Source: Kineococcus xinjiangensis
Lineage (GTDB): Bacteria > Actinomycetota > Actinomycetes > Actinomycetales > Kineococcaceae
Assembly: GCF_002934625.1 (NCBI RefSeq)
Contig: NZ_PTJD01000017.1
Coordinates: forward strand, 34,113-98,112
Length of the DNA stretch: 64,000 nt
Direction: 5' to 3'
The position numbers were made by a program, and so were the translations under genes. The notes beneath the pieces were generated by a model. That model was not told the origin of the DNA. It was given only the letters and a program-made list of their open reading frames with translations, and made no database searches. Of this stretch, positions 17,800-27,402 are shown piece by piece; the stretch's first letter is position 1, and every line of letters begins with the position of its first letter.

Positions 17800-17938
17800 G
17801 TGGTGTTGGTGGGGGGCTGTGGGCGGCGGGCCGTCGGCGGCTTGCTGTCGGCGCTCAGGCGGGGGCGGCGGGCCGTGGCGGCGGGAGGCCGCGGCGGTAG
17901 GCTCCCCGCGGGACGGCGGGAACCACCTCCGGCGCCCC

Positions 17939-18011
17939 GGGCCTCTAGCTCAACTGGCAGAGCAGCGGACTTTTAATCCGCGGGTTGTGGGTTCGAGTCC
18001 CACGGGGCCTA
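17939..18011 (+). tRNA. tRNA-Lys (TTT anticodon)
   Basis: Cloverleaf with acceptor GGGCCTC paired to GGGGCCT (one G-T at the end), D arm GCTC, anticodon stem GCGGA/TCCGC with loop CTTTTAA, and T arm GTGGG-TTCGAGT-CCCAC. CCA is not encoded. A TAGGCT box at 17897-17902 may be its -10. Its last three bases coincide with the stop codon of the opposite-strand phosphatase. Confidence 0.96.
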
Positions 18012-19364
18012 CCGGCTTGACCCTCCCCCGCCCCGGATCGCCAGCAACGCGCAGTCGTCGTCCGGGTGCGCGCCGACGAGCGCCACCACGAGCTCGTCCA
18101 GCAGCTCGTCGAGCCCCTTCCCCGCGAGGCGGCTGAGGACGTCCCGCAGTTCCTCGATGCCGTCGGTGAGGCTGCGCCCGCGGCGTTCGACGAGCCCGTC
18201 GGTGTAGAGCAGCACGGTGGCGCCGGCGGGCAGGTCGAGGTCGTGGTCGCTGCGGGTGCTGCCGGTGAGCAGCCCGATGAGCAGTTCGGGTTCGGTCTCG
18301 AGCAGTTCGGTGCTGCCGTCGGGGCGCAGCAGGAGCGGCGGCGGGTGCCCAGCGTTGGTCCAGCGCAGCCGGAACCCGCTGCCGGGGCCGGCCTCGGCAG
18401 CAGCGGGGGGCTCGGCAGCAGCAAGGGGCTCGGCCCGCAGGACGACGAGCGTCACGAGGACGTCGAGGTCGAGGCTGACCATGGCCCGTTCGAGGCGGTG
18501 CACGAGGTCGCCGGGCCCCTCGTCGCGGTCGACGGCGAAGGCGCGGAGGAGGCCGCGGACCTGGCCCATCGCGGCGGCGGCCGCCATGTCGTGACCGGCG
18601 ACGTCGCCGATGACGCAGGCGGCGCTGCCGTCGGGCAGGCGGACGACGTCGTACCAGTCGCCGCCGACCTCCTCGCCGTAGGCGGCGGGGACGTAGCGGG
18701 CGCTGAGCTCCAGCCCGTCCACGACGGGCAGGTGCGTGAGGAGGGAGCGCTGCAGCGTCTCGGCGGAGGAGCGGCGCTGCTCGATCATCTGGATGCGGGC
18801 AACGGCCTGGGCGATGAATCCGCCGAGGGCCTGCATCACGTCGTGCTCGAGGCGGCCGAGGGGGCGCGGCTCGCGCCAGGCGACGTCGAGGACACCGACG
18901 ACGCTGCCGGCGGTCACGAGCGGCACGTGGGCGGTGGTCTCCAGCCCCGCCGCGACCAGTTCGTCGCGGGAGGTGGGGTGGGCGTGGACGGCGTCGGCGA
19001 GGCGGGCGAAGACGACGGGGCGCCGGGTGCGGACGGCGTCGGCCACCGGGGAGGGCACCGCGAGGGGGACCTGCCGGCCGGGGCGGGGCGGGTCCTCGGG
19101 CAGCCCGTCGGGGTCGAGGTACTGGAGGTGGTCGCCGTCGGGTTCGCTGAGGCCGACGGCGGCGTGGTCGGCGTCGAGGGCCGCGCGTGCGACCTCGGGC
19201 ACCTGCTCGGCCAGCGCGCCGAGGGTCTCGGTGCGGGAGAGCACGTCCGAGAGCCGCAGCAGCGCCGCCACCGAACGCGGCTGCAGGCCGGACCGCAGGT
19301 CCGACGCCAGTTCCTCGACGTCCTCCTGCAGGCGGTCTGCGCTGCCCTGCTGCTCCACGCTCAC
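18009..19364 (-). CDS. GAF domain PP2C-type (SpoIIE-like) protein phosphatase
   Basis: 451 residues. GAF sensor about residues 45-200, then a PP2C_SIG/SpoIIE phosphatase domain with GGDWYDVV, CVIGDVAGHDMAAA, TNAGHPPPLLL and YTDGLVERR supplying the metal Asp residues. Proteins of this design dephosphorylate anti-sigma-factor antagonists in partner switching. No anti-sigma partner is adjacent. GTG start at 19364 lacks a ribosome site. The TAG stop overlaps the tRNA-Lys 3-prime end on the other strand. Confidence 0.92.
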   Translation of the reverse strand: MSVEQQGSADRLQEDVEELASDLRSGLQPRSVAALLRLSDVLSRTETLGALAEQVPEVARAALDADHAAVGLSEPDGDHLQYLDPDGLPEDPPRPGRQVPLAVPSPVADAVRTRRPVVFARLADAVHAHPTSRDELVAAGLETTAHVPLVTAGSVVGVLDVAWREPRPLGRLEHDVMQALGGFIAQAVARIQMIEQRRSSAETLQRSLLTHLPVVDGLELSARYVPAAYGEEVGGDWYDVVRLPDGSAACVIGDVAGHDMAAAAAMGQVRGLLRAFAVDRDEGPGDLVHRLERAMVSLDLDVLVTLVVLRAEPLAAAEPPAAAEAGPGSGFRLRWTNAGHPPPLLLRPDGSTELLETEPELLIGLLTGSTRSDHDLDLPAGATVLLYTDGLVERRGRSLTDGIEELRDVLSRLAGKGLDELLDELVVALVGAHPDDDCALLAIRGGGGSSR

Positions 19365-19429
19365 GGGAGGGCGGTCTTCCGGGCCGCGCGGGGTGCGGCG
19401 CGGTCCGCGGTCAGGTCGCGCACCGGCCG

Positions 19430-19747
19430 CTACACCAGCCCGTTGAGCCCGACGATCGCCTCGGTGAGCATCTGGTCGTGCTGCTGCTCGCTGAGGGAGC
19501 CCTCGACGAGGCGGTGGTCGAGGATGCGGCGCACGAGCTCGGTGGCGTCGTCCCGCGCGACGGTCAGGCCGCGCTCGCCCACGGGCGGGTAGACGGCGAG
19601 GGCGCGCCCGTCACCGTGGCCGGCGCCCGCCAGCCCGGGCCCGCCCTCGGTGCCGGCGGTCAGCCGGTGGACGTCGGCGGGGTCCATGGCCAGGACCATC
19701 CGGGCGATGCGGTCGAGGTCGTAGACGTCGGGCTGCTCGTCGGACAT
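19430..19747 (-). CDS. Conserved hypothetical protein, 105 residues
   Basis: Small acidic soluble protein beginning MSDEQPDVYDLDRIARMVL, mostly helical, without a domain I recognise. ATG 19747. It ends 65 bases before the phosphatase start on the same strand and could be co-transcribed with it. Codon usage is like the neighbours, supporting a real gene. Confidence 0.65.
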   Translation of the reverse strand: MSDEQPDVYDLDRIARMVLAMDPADVHRLTAGTEGGPGLAGAGHGDGRALAVYPPVGERGLTVARDDATELVRRILDHRLVEGSLSEQQHDQMLTEAIVGLNGLV

Positions 19748-19963
19748 GTCCACAATCCTGGCACCGCGGGCAGCCCGGCGCCTGGGGGGGAGGCGCAGCC
19801 CGCCCCGCGCGGTCCCGCGGGCCCCGCCCCGCGCGCGGTTCGGGAATGTCGAACCCGGTCCCTTGCCCGTCCCGCGACCCCCTCCTACGGTCCGTTGCTC
19901 CAGGACACGTCGAGGTGCCCTGCGGCGGGACATCCGCCGACGGAGGACGGACAGGAGCCACCC

Positions 19964-21634
19964 ATGCCCCCGGCCCACCCCAGCCCCGCACGCCGCCCCG
20001 CCCTCGCGCCGGGCCGCGCGCTGCGCGGAGCCACCGCCCTCGCCTGCGCGGCGCTGCTCGCCGCGAGCGTTCCCGCCCAGGCCGCGCCGGGAGCGGCGGG
20101 AGCAGGTGGCGGCGCGCAGGACCCCGCCGCCGCGAACCCGGCGGCCGTCCCCGCGCTCCCGGAGGTGACCGGCCCGCTGCCGGTGACGGCCACGTCGCAC
20201 CCCTTCGGCGGTGCGCTGCACCAGCGCATCCCGCAGGACCTGCGCCGCTCCGGCTACGTCGAGGAGGAGTTCCTCGTCAGCGGCCGTGCCAACGTCTACG
20301 ACTGGCCGCAGCCGGGGCCCGCCGTGGTCCGCACCGAGGACGCGCCCTACACGACCCGCATCCTCGTGCGCCGCCCCGCGGACCGCGCCGACTTCAGCGG
20401 CAACGTGGTCGTGGAGGTGCTCAACCCCTCCAACCTCTTCGACCTCAACATCGGCTGGGCGCTGAGCGGCCCGCAGATGATGCGCGACGGCGACGTGTGG
20501 GTCGGCATCACCGGCAAGCCCGTCGCCATCGAGGCGCTGAAGACCTTCGACCCCGAGCGCTACGGCTCCCTGTCCTTCGCGAACCCCCTGCCGCTGGACG
20601 ACCCGCGCAACTGCACCGACCTGCAGACCCTCATCCGCGGCGACAGCAAGCGCACCACGGAGAACGGCCTCGTCTGGGACGTCAACAGCCAGGTCGCGGC
20701 ATGGCTGCGCAGCGACGCGCCGTCCAACCCGCTGCGCTACGGAACCCCCGCGGGCGGGCGGTCCCCCGTCGAGAAGCTCTACGCGTTCGGCTACTCCCAG
20801 ACGGGCGGCTTCCTCTACACCTACGTCAACGCCATCGCGCCGCTCGACGTGCGCCGCTACGGCCGGCACCTGTTCGACGGCTACGTCATCGGGGTGGCCG
20901 GCGGCGCCTTCGCGGGGGCGTCGTCCATCAACCAGTGCTCCCCGCGCCCGGCCGCGGACGACCCGCGCAACCAGATCCGCGACGCGGGCGTGCCGGTCAT
21001 CCACGTCATGTCCCAGTCGGACTTCCTGCTGGGCATCGCCTCCCGCCGCGAGGACGGGAACTCGCCGCGCGACCCGTTCCGCCACTACGAGGTGCCCGGC
21101 ATGGGGCACGCCACCCCGGAGGAGCTGCACTACTCCGCGGCGCCGGAGGACATCGTGAAGGCGGGGCGCACCATCCCGGCGATGAGCTGCGCCGACGGCC
21201 CCCGCAGCCGCTTCCCGTCCTCGCTGGTGTTCGACGCCGCGCTGCGCAACCTGGACCGGTGGTCGCGCGACCGGGTGGCGCCCCCGCGCGGCACCGTCAT
21301 CGACGTGCGCGACGCCGAGCCGGTCGCCGACGAGTTCGGCAACCTCGTCGGCGGCTACCGCACCCCCTACGTCGACGTGCCGACCAGCACCTGGCACGGC
21401 CGTTCCGCGGGCGGGGGGTTCTGCTTCATCGCCGGGCACGAGGACCCGTTCGACGAGGAGCGGCTGCGGGCGCTGTACCCGAGCCACGACGCCTACGTCG
21501 ACGCGGTGCGCCGCGACACCCGCCGGCTCGTGGCCCGGCGCTACCTCACCGCGGAGGACGGCCGGGCCGTGGTCGAGCAGGCGGAGGCCTCCGGGGTTCC
21601 GGGCTCCCCCGTCTACCACCCCCTGACCCCCTGA
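19964..21634 (+). CDS. Secreted alpha/beta hydrolase (Abhydrolase_10 family)
   Basis: 556 residues. Signal peptide about 1-43 (ALACAALLAASVPAQA), then an alpha/beta hydrolase domain. Nucleophile Ser near residue 281 in GYSQTGG and candidate catalytic His in VPGMGHATPEE. Contains several Cys that may form disulfides outside the cell. The family has large extracellular esterase-like proteins of unknown substrate. ATG 19964 follows AGGAG by seven bases. Confidence 0.88.
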   Translation: MPPAHPSPARRPALAPGRALRGATALACAALLAASVPAQAAPGAAGAGGGAQDPAAANPAAVPALPEVTGPLPVTATSHPFGGALHQRIPQDLRRSGYVEEEFLVSGRANVYDWPQPGPAVVRTEDAPYTTRILVRRPADRADFSGNVVVEVLNPSNLFDLNIGWALSGPQMMRDGDVWVGITGKPVAIEALKTFDPERYGSLSFANPLPLDDPRNCTDLQTLIRGDSKRTTENGLVWDVNSQVAAWLRSDAPSNPLRYGTPAGGRSPVEKLYAFGYSQTGGFLYTYVNAIAPLDVRRYGRHLFDGYVIGVAGGAFAGASSINQCSPRPAADDPRNQIRDAGVPVIHVMSQSDFLLGIASRREDGNSPRDPFRHYEVPGMGHATPEELHYSAAPEDIVKAGRTIPAMSCADGPRSRFPSSLVFDAALRNLDRWSRDRVAPPRGTVIDVRDAEPVADEFGNLVGGYRTPYVDVPTSTWHGRSAGGGFCFIAGHEDPFDEERLRALYPSHDAYVDAVRRDTRRLVARRYLTAEDGRAVVEQAEASGVPGSPVYHPLTP

Positions 21635-21672
21635 GGCGCCGCGAGCACGGGGGCACCGCCGCCCGCGACGCC

Positions 21673-22116
21673 TCAGCGGGCGGCGGTCCCCCGGCGCAGC
21701 GTCGCCGCGATGCAGGCCCCCACCGCGCCGGGCACGGCGATGTAGGAGACGAGCAGCGCGGTGCCCAGCACGGTCGGCTCCAGCCAGCCGTTCACCAGGA
21801 GGGCGGCGGCCGTGACGGCGTAGACGACGTTGATGACGAGCAGCGTGGACAGCCGCCCGGTGCGGGCGGTGCGGCCGCGCCCGGTCTGCAGCGCCCGCAC
21901 CGCGTACGGCAGCAGCCCCACCGAGGCGGCGAGGTGCAGCTCGGGCGGCAGGCCCGTCCACTGCGCCTGCAGGTGCCCGGTGAGCAGGCCGCCGAGGCCG
22001 AGGACGGTGGCGAGCGCGCCGTCGCCGAGCAGCGCCCAGCGGACGCGCTGGTCGAGGGCGACGACGGGCTCCGCCGCCGGCGGCGACAGCACGGGGGACG
22101 TGGTGTGCGTGCTCAT
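21673..22116 (-). CDS. Small integral membrane protein, function unknown
   Basis: 147 residues with four predicted helices (first around ALLGDGALATVLGLGGLL, last around VLGTALLVSYIAVPGAVGACIA). No catalytic motif. Divergent from an XRE regulator with a perfect inverted repeat in the shared 110-bp gap, so it is the probable target of that regulator. ATG 22116. Confidence 0.78.
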   Translation of the reverse strand: MSTHTTSPVLSPPAAEPVVALDQRVRWALLGDGALATVLGLGGLLTGHLQAQWTGLPPELHLAASVGLLPYAVRALQTGRGRTARTGRLSTLLVINVVYAVTAAALLVNGWLEPTVLGTALLVSYIAVPGAVGACIAATLRRGTAAR

Positions 22117-22175
22117 GGCTCCTCCTGGGGTGGTGTGGGGAGCGCCAGGCTGGCAGCGGCGGAGCTCGTGAGTCG

Positions 22176-22192
22176 ATGACCTCGCAGGTCAT
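22176..22192. promoter_or_regulatory. Perfect inverted repeat, likely XRE operator
   Basis: ATGACCT (22176-22182), 3-base spacer, AGGTCAT (22186-22192), in the gap between divergent genes. It argues that translation of the regulator starts downstream at 22227 and not at the ATG inside the repeat. Confidence 0.6.
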
Positions 22193-22226
22193 GGCCGCCG
22201 TGTGCGGCTGCCCGTACCGTGGACGG

Positions 22227-23066
22227 ATGCGCGTGGACCGCAGCGACGGGCCCGCGGCCCCGCCCACCCTCCCGGCGCCGCGGCCGGCCGCGGCCGAGCG
22301 CCCGCCCGGCGTGGGGGACCTGCTGCGCGAGTGGCGGCGGCGGCGCGGCCTGAGCCAGCTCGCCCTGTCCGAGCGCACGGGCATCTCCACCCGGCACCTT
22401 TCCTACGTGGAGAACGGCCGCGCGGGCGCGAGCCGGGACCTGGTGCGCCGCCTCGCCGACGGCCTGGACCTGCCGGACGCGGCGCACGACGCCCTCCTCG
22501 TCGCCGCCGGGTTCGTGGTGCACCCCGACCCGGGCCCCGCCCCGGACCGGCGGGAACTGCAGGCCGTCGTGGACGCCCACCTGCCGGTGCCCGCCCTGGT
22601 GTTCGACGAGGACTGGAACCTCGTCGCGGCCAACGCCCCCGTGCGGGAACTGCTCGAAGGGCTTCCCGAGCGCCTGCGCCGGGAACCCGTGAACATGCTG
22701 CGGCTCACCCTGGACCCCGACGGCCTCGCCCCGTCGATCGAGGACCTGCCGCGGGTACGGGCGGCGCTGCTGGCCCGCGTGGACGCGCAGTTGCGGCAGC
22801 GCGCGCGGCCGGTGCTCGCCGCGGTGCGGGCGGAGGTGGGCGCGACCGGGGTGGACGCGCCGCCGGCGAGCGCGCCCGAGCCCGCGGCCGGGCCGGGCGG
22901 GGTGCTCATCCCCCTCGTCCTGCAGACCCCGCGAGGCGTCGTCCGGCTGGTGAGCACCACCACGCTGCTGGCCCTGCCCTCGGGCGCGGGCGGCCCCGTG
23001 CTGGCGCTGGAGACGTTCAGCCCCGCCGACGCCGCCAGCGCCGCACTGCTGGCGGAGCCGGGCTGA
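22227..23066 (+). CDS. XRE-family regulator with MmyB-like ligand domain
   Basis: 279 residues. After a Pro/Ala stretch, an HTH_3 domain (LREWRRRRGLSQLALSERTGISTRHLSYVENGRAG) is followed by an MmyB-like PAS-related domain with VPALVFDEDWNLVAANAPVRELL. MmyB domains may bind fatty acids. ATG 22227 is preceded by TACCGT at six bases, a leaderless pattern. Divergent membrane-protein gene and shared inverted repeat point to local control. Confidence 0.88.
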   Translation: MRVDRSDGPAAPPTLPAPRPAAAERPPGVGDLLREWRRRRGLSQLALSERTGISTRHLSYVENGRAGASRDLVRRLADGLDLPDAAHDALLVAAGFVVHPDPGPAPDRRELQAVVDAHLPVPALVFDEDWNLVAANAPVRELLEGLPERLRREPVNMLRLTLDPDGLAPSIEDLPRVRAALLARVDAQLRQRARPVLAAVRAEVGATGVDAPPASAPEPAAGPGGVLIPLVLQTPRGVVRLVSTTTLLALPSGAGGPVLALETFSPADAASAALLAEPG

Positions 23067-23106
23067 CCCGTCGCCGCACCACGCTCTCGCCCCCCACCCG
23101 CCCGTC

Positions 23107-23160
23107 GGCGGGGACGTTGCGCCGACGACACGCCGGTGTCATCCGGCCGAACGTCCCCGC
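23107..23160. repeat. Dispersed palindromic element, copy 2
   Basis: Outer arms GCGGGGACGTT (23108-23118) and AACGTCCCCGC (23150-23160), inner stem GACAC (23127-23131) and GTGTC (23136-23140). Same layout and arm sequence as 15347-15401. Sits between convergent stops, so it can act as a bidirectional terminator. Confidence 0.75.
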
Positions 23161-23200
23161 ACCCCGCCCCGACCAACCCGCCGGGCCGGGCCGCCGCGCA

Positions 23201-24433
23201 TCACCAGGGCAGGTAGTACGTGAGCAGGTCGGCCGACAGTGGCGGGAAGAGCGCGTCGAACAGTTCCGCGTCCGGGCCGGGGTAGACGTCGGGGCGCCGG
23301 CGCGCCAGTCCGTGCATGCCCAGCGGCCCGAGCAGCAGGGCGGGCAACTGGTCCGGCGCGACCCCCGCACCGCCCGCCGCGCCCGGCGACTGCAGGCGCC
23401 CACCCGCCCGGACCGGGCCGAGGCCACCGGGTTCCACCGCCATCCGGTAGGAGGCGCGGAACGTGGAGAGCAGGACGTCACCGGTGCGGTCCAGTCCCGC
23501 CGCCACCAGGCGCCGGTGCAGCACCGGGCGCAGGGCGTCCAGCACCGGCGCGGGATCCGCGATGCGGGCGTAGTACTGCTCCGCCAGGTCGTCCGGCGCG
23601 GCCAGCAGGTGCTCCCACGCGGTGCCGGTGGCGGTGCCGGGGCGGTGGACCGCGGTGAGGGCCTCGCCGGGGAACTGCGCGGCGAGCGCCCGCAGCAGGT
23701 CCTCCGCCGCCGCCCGGTCCAGGGCGGCGGGCTCCGCGACGAGCACGCCGTCGTCGGGGTCGCCGGTGCGCGCGGAGGCGACGACGGCCCCGTCGCGCTC
23801 CAGCACCCACGTCGTGCTGGTGTCGTGGGCCAGCAGCCAGCGCCGGCGGGGCGCGGAGTGCGGGACGGCGACGTCGAAACCCGCCTGGGCCGACTCCTGC
23901 AGGCTCGCCAGCGCGGGCACGTCCCGCTCCCCCGCCCTGCGCAGCAGCGGTTCCGCCGCGGCGGGCGGCGGCTCCCGGAACTCCCGGGCCCGCGGGACGT
24001 CCACGGCGTACTCGTAGCCGAAGAGGCGGTAGAAGTACGGGATCCCGATCATGACCTGGAGCAGGTGCCCGCGCTCGGCGGAGCGCTCGTGCAGCCAGCC
24101 CATCAGGGACCGCACCAGCCCGCGGCCCTCGTGGGACTCCGCCGTGGCGACGAGCTCGATCTGACCGGCGGGCAGGTGCACGTCGGCCACCCGGACCGTC
24201 TCGTCGAGCAGCAGGCCCGTGCAGATGACGCGGTCCCCGTCGGTGACGACGGCGCAGCTCCCCCAGCCGGCGGCGGGGTCCTCCACGACGAGCCGGTGGT
24301 CCGTCGCGTCGCCCGGCTCGCCGCGGGCCTCGAGCAGGGCGCCGACCTGCTCCAGGTCAGCCGGCCGCCCCGCGCGCAGCTCGAGGCCGCCGCCGAGGTG
24401 CACGACCGGGGTGCTCGTCGTCGAGGCGGTCAC
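23201..24433 (-). CDS. Eis-like GNAT N-acetyltransferase
   Basis: 410 residues. N-terminal GNAT domain with LVATAESHEGRGLVRSLMGWL (acetyl-CoA loop) and FYRLFGYEYA, a second acetyltransferase-like half around residues 180-290, and a C-terminal sterol-carrier-like region ending in YYLPW. This three-part build resembles Eis proteins, which acetylate amines; activity here is inferred. GTG 24433 is taken as start; an upstream TTG adds six residues. Confidence 0.85.
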   Translation of the reverse strand: MTASTTSTPVVHLGGGLELRAGRPADLEQVGALLEARGEPGDATDHRLVVEDPAAGWGSCAVVTDGDRVICTGLLLDETVRVADVHLPAGQIELVATAESHEGRGLVRSLMGWLHERSAERGHLLQVMIGIPYFYRLFGYEYAVDVPRAREFREPPPAAAEPLLRRAGERDVPALASLQESAQAGFDVAVPHSAPRRRWLLAHDTSTTWVLERDGAVVASARTGDPDDGVLVAEPAALDRAAAEDLLRALAAQFPGEALTAVHRPGTATGTAWEHLLAAPDDLAEQYYARIADPAPVLDALRPVLHRRLVAAGLDRTGDVLLSTFRASYRMAVEPGGLGPVRAGGRLQSPGAAGGAGVAPDQLPALLLGPLGMHGLARRRPDVYPGPDAELFDALFPPLSADLLTYYLPW

Positions 24434-24455
24434 GGGGCCACGCTCGCGCAACGGC

Positions 24456-24495
24456 AGGGGCGCCGTCCACCGGTTTCCCGGCGGGCGGCGCCCCT
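24456..24495 (-). terminator. Hairpin after the secreted nuclease gene
   Basis: 10-bp perfect stem AGGGGCGCCG (24456-24465) with CGGCGCCCCT (24486-24495), 22 bases beyond the stop of the nuclease gene. Confidence 0.55.
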
Positions 24496-24517
24496 GGTCG
24501 TGCAGCGGATCGAGCGG

Positions 24518-27172
24518 TCAGGAGGCGGCGCCGTCCTGCACCAGCTCGTTGCGGCCGCGGCCGCCCAGCAGGTCGTCCGCGCCCGGACCGCCGGTCAGCA
24601 CGTCGTCGCCGTTGCCGCCGAGCAGCTTGTCCGCGCCGAACCCGCCCAGCAGCACGTCGTCGCCGTTGCCGCCGAGGATGCGGTCGTCGCCCGCACCGCC
24701 GCAGAGCACGTCGTCGTCGTTGCCGCCGTCCAGCACGTCGTCGCCACCGAGGCCCATGACCACGTCACGGCCGTTGGTGCCCGTCAGCCGGTCGTCACCA
24801 GCGGTGCCGCGCAGGGTCGGGACGAGGCCGGCGCAGCGCTCGTCGAGGTCCACGCCGAAGATCAGCGGGTCGTGGTCGCTGGCGCGGTAGGGGTCCGCCG
24901 CGAACAGCGCCGGGTCACCGGAGTACTGGTACGCGACGGACTCCGCCGAGTTGATGTTCCAGTGCGCCGCGTCGGTGACCTTCGCGGTCAGCTCCGCCGT
25001 GGCCAGGGCGTGGTCGAGCGAACCCGACAGCCCGTCGAAGACGTAGCTGTGGTGCCCGGGGTCGAACCGCTCCCCCAGGTCGGTCAGGCCGGCCTCGCGC
25101 AGCACCTCCATCGGGTCCTCGCGGGTGTAGGCGTTGAAGTCGCCCATCGCCACGACGTCGGGGTCGACCGCGCGCAGCCGCTCGACGAAGCCGGCCAGGG
25201 AGCGGGCCTGCCGGACCCGGTCGCCGTTCCAGGCGGCCTGCCCGTCGCGCTGGTCGGCGTTGTCGCCGGTCCCGTTGCCGCCCTTGGACTTGAAGTGGTT
25301 CGCGATGACGGTGAACGCGTCGCCGTCCTTGGTGAAGGTCTGCGCGATCGGCTCGCGGGCGTTCGACCACACCTCCTCGTCGACGAGCGCCACGGGGGCG
25401 CCGACCGGCTCCACCACGTCGCGGCGGTAGATGATCGCGTTGCGGATCACGTCGCGCCGCACGCCCTCGGCCAGCAGCTCCGCCGGCATCGGCGAGTACG
25501 CCCACACCTCGGCCCCCTCGGCGGCGTTGAGGCGTGCCACCAGGTCGGCGAGCGCCTGGTCCGGGCTGCCGTCGCCGTAGCCGGTGGAGGCGGTGTCCTC
25601 CACCTCCATCAGGGTCACGACGTCCGCCCCGAGGCCCCGGATCGCCGGGATCGTCTTGGCGACCTGCTCCTGGAACTCCTCCTCCGTGTCGGCTCCGCGG
25701 CCGACGCCGCCGCGGGTGAGGAAGTAGTTCAGGACGTTGAAGGCGCCGATGCGCACGTCGCCACCGACGGCCTCCGGAGCCTGCGGCCGGGTGTTCTGCG
25801 GCGCGAACACCCCCTCGGCGGTGCCGTCCGCCGGCTGCAGCCGCCACGCGCCGAAGCCGAAGCCCAGGACCACCGGCTCGGTGAAGGTCAGCACGTCACC
25901 GACGCGCACCGGCGTCTGCGGGGACAGGTAGGGCCGGTCCGTGATGCCCGTGCGGCTGCTGCTCGCGTCGTCCAGGACGATGCGGCGCAGCGCGTTGGCG
26001 GCCGCGACCGCCTGCGCCTCGGGGCCGGGGCGCGCCACGTCGGTGGGCTGCACCAGCACGCCGCCCTCGGAGAGCAGCAGCTCACCGAAGCGGGTCAGGC
26101 CGTACACCTCGCTGACGGTGAGCGGGTCGGCGCTGCGCACGAGCATGCCCTCCAGCCGCTCGCGGTCGGCGGCGTCGGCGGGCAGGTCCAGCACGGCGGC
26201 CGCGGGCAGCTCCGCGCCCTGCGCGCAGACGGCGAGGGCGTTCCCGGCGACCTGCGTCTGCCCGAACGCCTCGCTCACCCCGCCGCCGACCGCGACGACG
26301 TCCCCGAGGGTCACGTCGACGGTGGCGCCGGCCGGGACGGAGACGAAGACCGCGTCGGACGTGGCGGGGTCGCCGTCACCGTCGGCGTCCTGCAGGTGGA
26401 AGCCGCCGAGGCCGGGCAGGTCCGCGACGACCACGCCGCGCAGGCTGACGTCGCGCCCCGCCAGCGGGCTGCGGTCACCGCTGCCCTGGACCTGGCCCAC
26501 CTCGTGGGAGGGGGTGGCGGCACAGTCGGCCGTCGCCCCCGTGTCGCCGCCGCTGCCGCCGGCCCCCGGGTTCGGGTCGCCCGCGGTGAAGTCGGTGGCG
26601 TTGTCGTCGGTGTCCGCACCGGCGCGGGAGACGCTGGCGGTGTTGGACGCGCCCTTCGCGGGGCCGCTGCCCTCGAACCCGTCGGCGTCGGCGCCGTAGC
26701 CGACCAGGTCGCGCAGGGCGGGGTCCGCGCAGGCGGCGCCGCCGCAGGGCTGCGAGCCCGCGACGAGCGCCACCTTGCCCCCGGTGCCACCCATGGCGAC
26801 CGTCCCCGTGGCGTCGGGGGTGGGCAGGGGCGTGGTGCCGCCGCTGCCCCGCCCCTGCTGCACGAGGTAGCGCGCGCCCGGGGCGATGGTCCCCGACAGC
26901 TGTGTGCGCTGCCAGCTGGTGCCGGTCGCCGAGGCGTACTGCACCGTCCAGCCGCTGACGTCCACGGCCGTGCTGCCGCGGTTCTCGAGCTCGACGAAGT
27001 CGTGGGTGTAGGTGGCGCCGCGGTTGCCGCCACCGCCGTAGACCTCGGAGATCACCACGTCCGGGGAGGCGGCGGCGGCGGGAGTGGCGGCGAGGGCCGC
27101 CGCGGCCACCGCGGACACGACGGCCGCGGAGGTGAGGCGGGCGGCGCCCCGCGAGGAGGGAGAAGGGGACAT
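24518..27172 (-). CDS. ExeM/NucH-type extracellular endonuclease with LTD and RTX repeats
   Basis: 884 residues, secreted. Signal peptide 1-33, lamin-tail domain about 35-160 ([14 protein letters not shown]), OB-like region, then an endonuclease/exonuclease/phosphatase domain with [11 protein letters not shown] and [10 protein letters not shown] supplying metal and His/Asp residues. The C-terminus has four or more nonapeptide calcium repeats ([15 protein letters not shown]) between about residues 805 and 870. Family proteins degrade DNA outside the cell. The RTX tail in an actinobacterium suggests calcium-dependent folding or surface binding. ATG 27172 is the first with a signal peptide. Confidence 0.93.
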   Translation of the reverse strand: MSPSPSSRGAARLTSAAVVSAVAAAALAATPAAAASPDVVISEVYGGGGNRGATYTHDFVELENRGSTAVDVSGWTVQYASATGTSWQRTQLSGTIAPGARYLVQQGRGSGGTTPLPTPDATGTVAMGGTGGKVALVAGSQPCGGAACADPALRDLVGYGADADGFEGSGPAKGASNTASVSRAGADTDDNATDFTAGDPNPGAGGSGGDTGATADCAATPSHEVGQVQGSGDRSPLAGRDVSLRGVVVADLPGLGGFHLQDADGDGDPATSDAVFVSVPAGATVDVTLGDVVAVGGGVSEAFGQTQVAGNALAVCAQGAELPAAAVLDLPADAADRERLEGMLVRSADPLTVSEVYGLTRFGELLLSEGGVLVQPTDVARPGPEAQAVAAANALRRIVLDDASSSRTGITDRPYLSPQTPVRVGDVLTFTEPVVLGFGFGAWRLQPADGTAEGVFAPQNTRPQAPEAVGGDVRIGAFNVLNYFLTRGGVGRGADTEEEFQEQVAKTIPAIRGLGADVVTLMEVEDTASTGYGDGSPDQALADLVARLNAAEGAEVWAYSPMPAELLAEGVRRDVIRNAIIYRRDVVEPVGAPVALVDEEVWSNAREPIAQTFTKDGDAFTVIANHFKSKGGNGTGDNADQRDGQAAWNGDRVRQARSLAGFVERLRAVDPDVVAMGDFNAYTREDPMEVLREAGLTDLGERFDPGHHSYVFDGLSGSLDHALATAELTAKVTDAAHWNINSAESVAYQYSGDPALFAADPYRASDHDPLIFGVDLDERCAGLVPTLRGTAGDDRLTGTNGRDVVMGLGGDDVLDGGNDDDVLCGGAGDDRILGGNGDDVLLGGFGADKLLGGNGDDVLTGGPGADDLLGGRGRNELVQDGAAS

Positions 27173-27402
27173 GGTGATCTGGATCCTCTGAACGTTCGGT
27201 CGGTTGCGGCGGACGGTACGTGCATCCCCGCCGCGCGTCCATCCCCCCTGCACCGCACGACCGGAACACGAGCATCCGGGAACGGGGAGGTGAGCACTGG
27301 ATGACGGGGACGCTCCGCCCGGCCCCCGGGCTCAGGGGCCGGGCTCCGCTGCCGATGGACGGGCCGACGCCGGGGCCCTTCCCACCCCGCGGAGGAGGGA
27401 CG

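Noticed and set aside
19748..22390. Long minus-strand extension of the 105-residue hypothetical gene
   Set aside because: It runs antisense to the secreted hydrolase; the real start with conserved-looking protein is ATG 19747.
22202..27304. A continuous 1700-codon plus-strand frame
   Set aside because: Its codons run antisense to, or in another frame than, four well-supported genes; composition (Arg/Ala/Gly/Pro repeats) is that of a GC-rich shadow.
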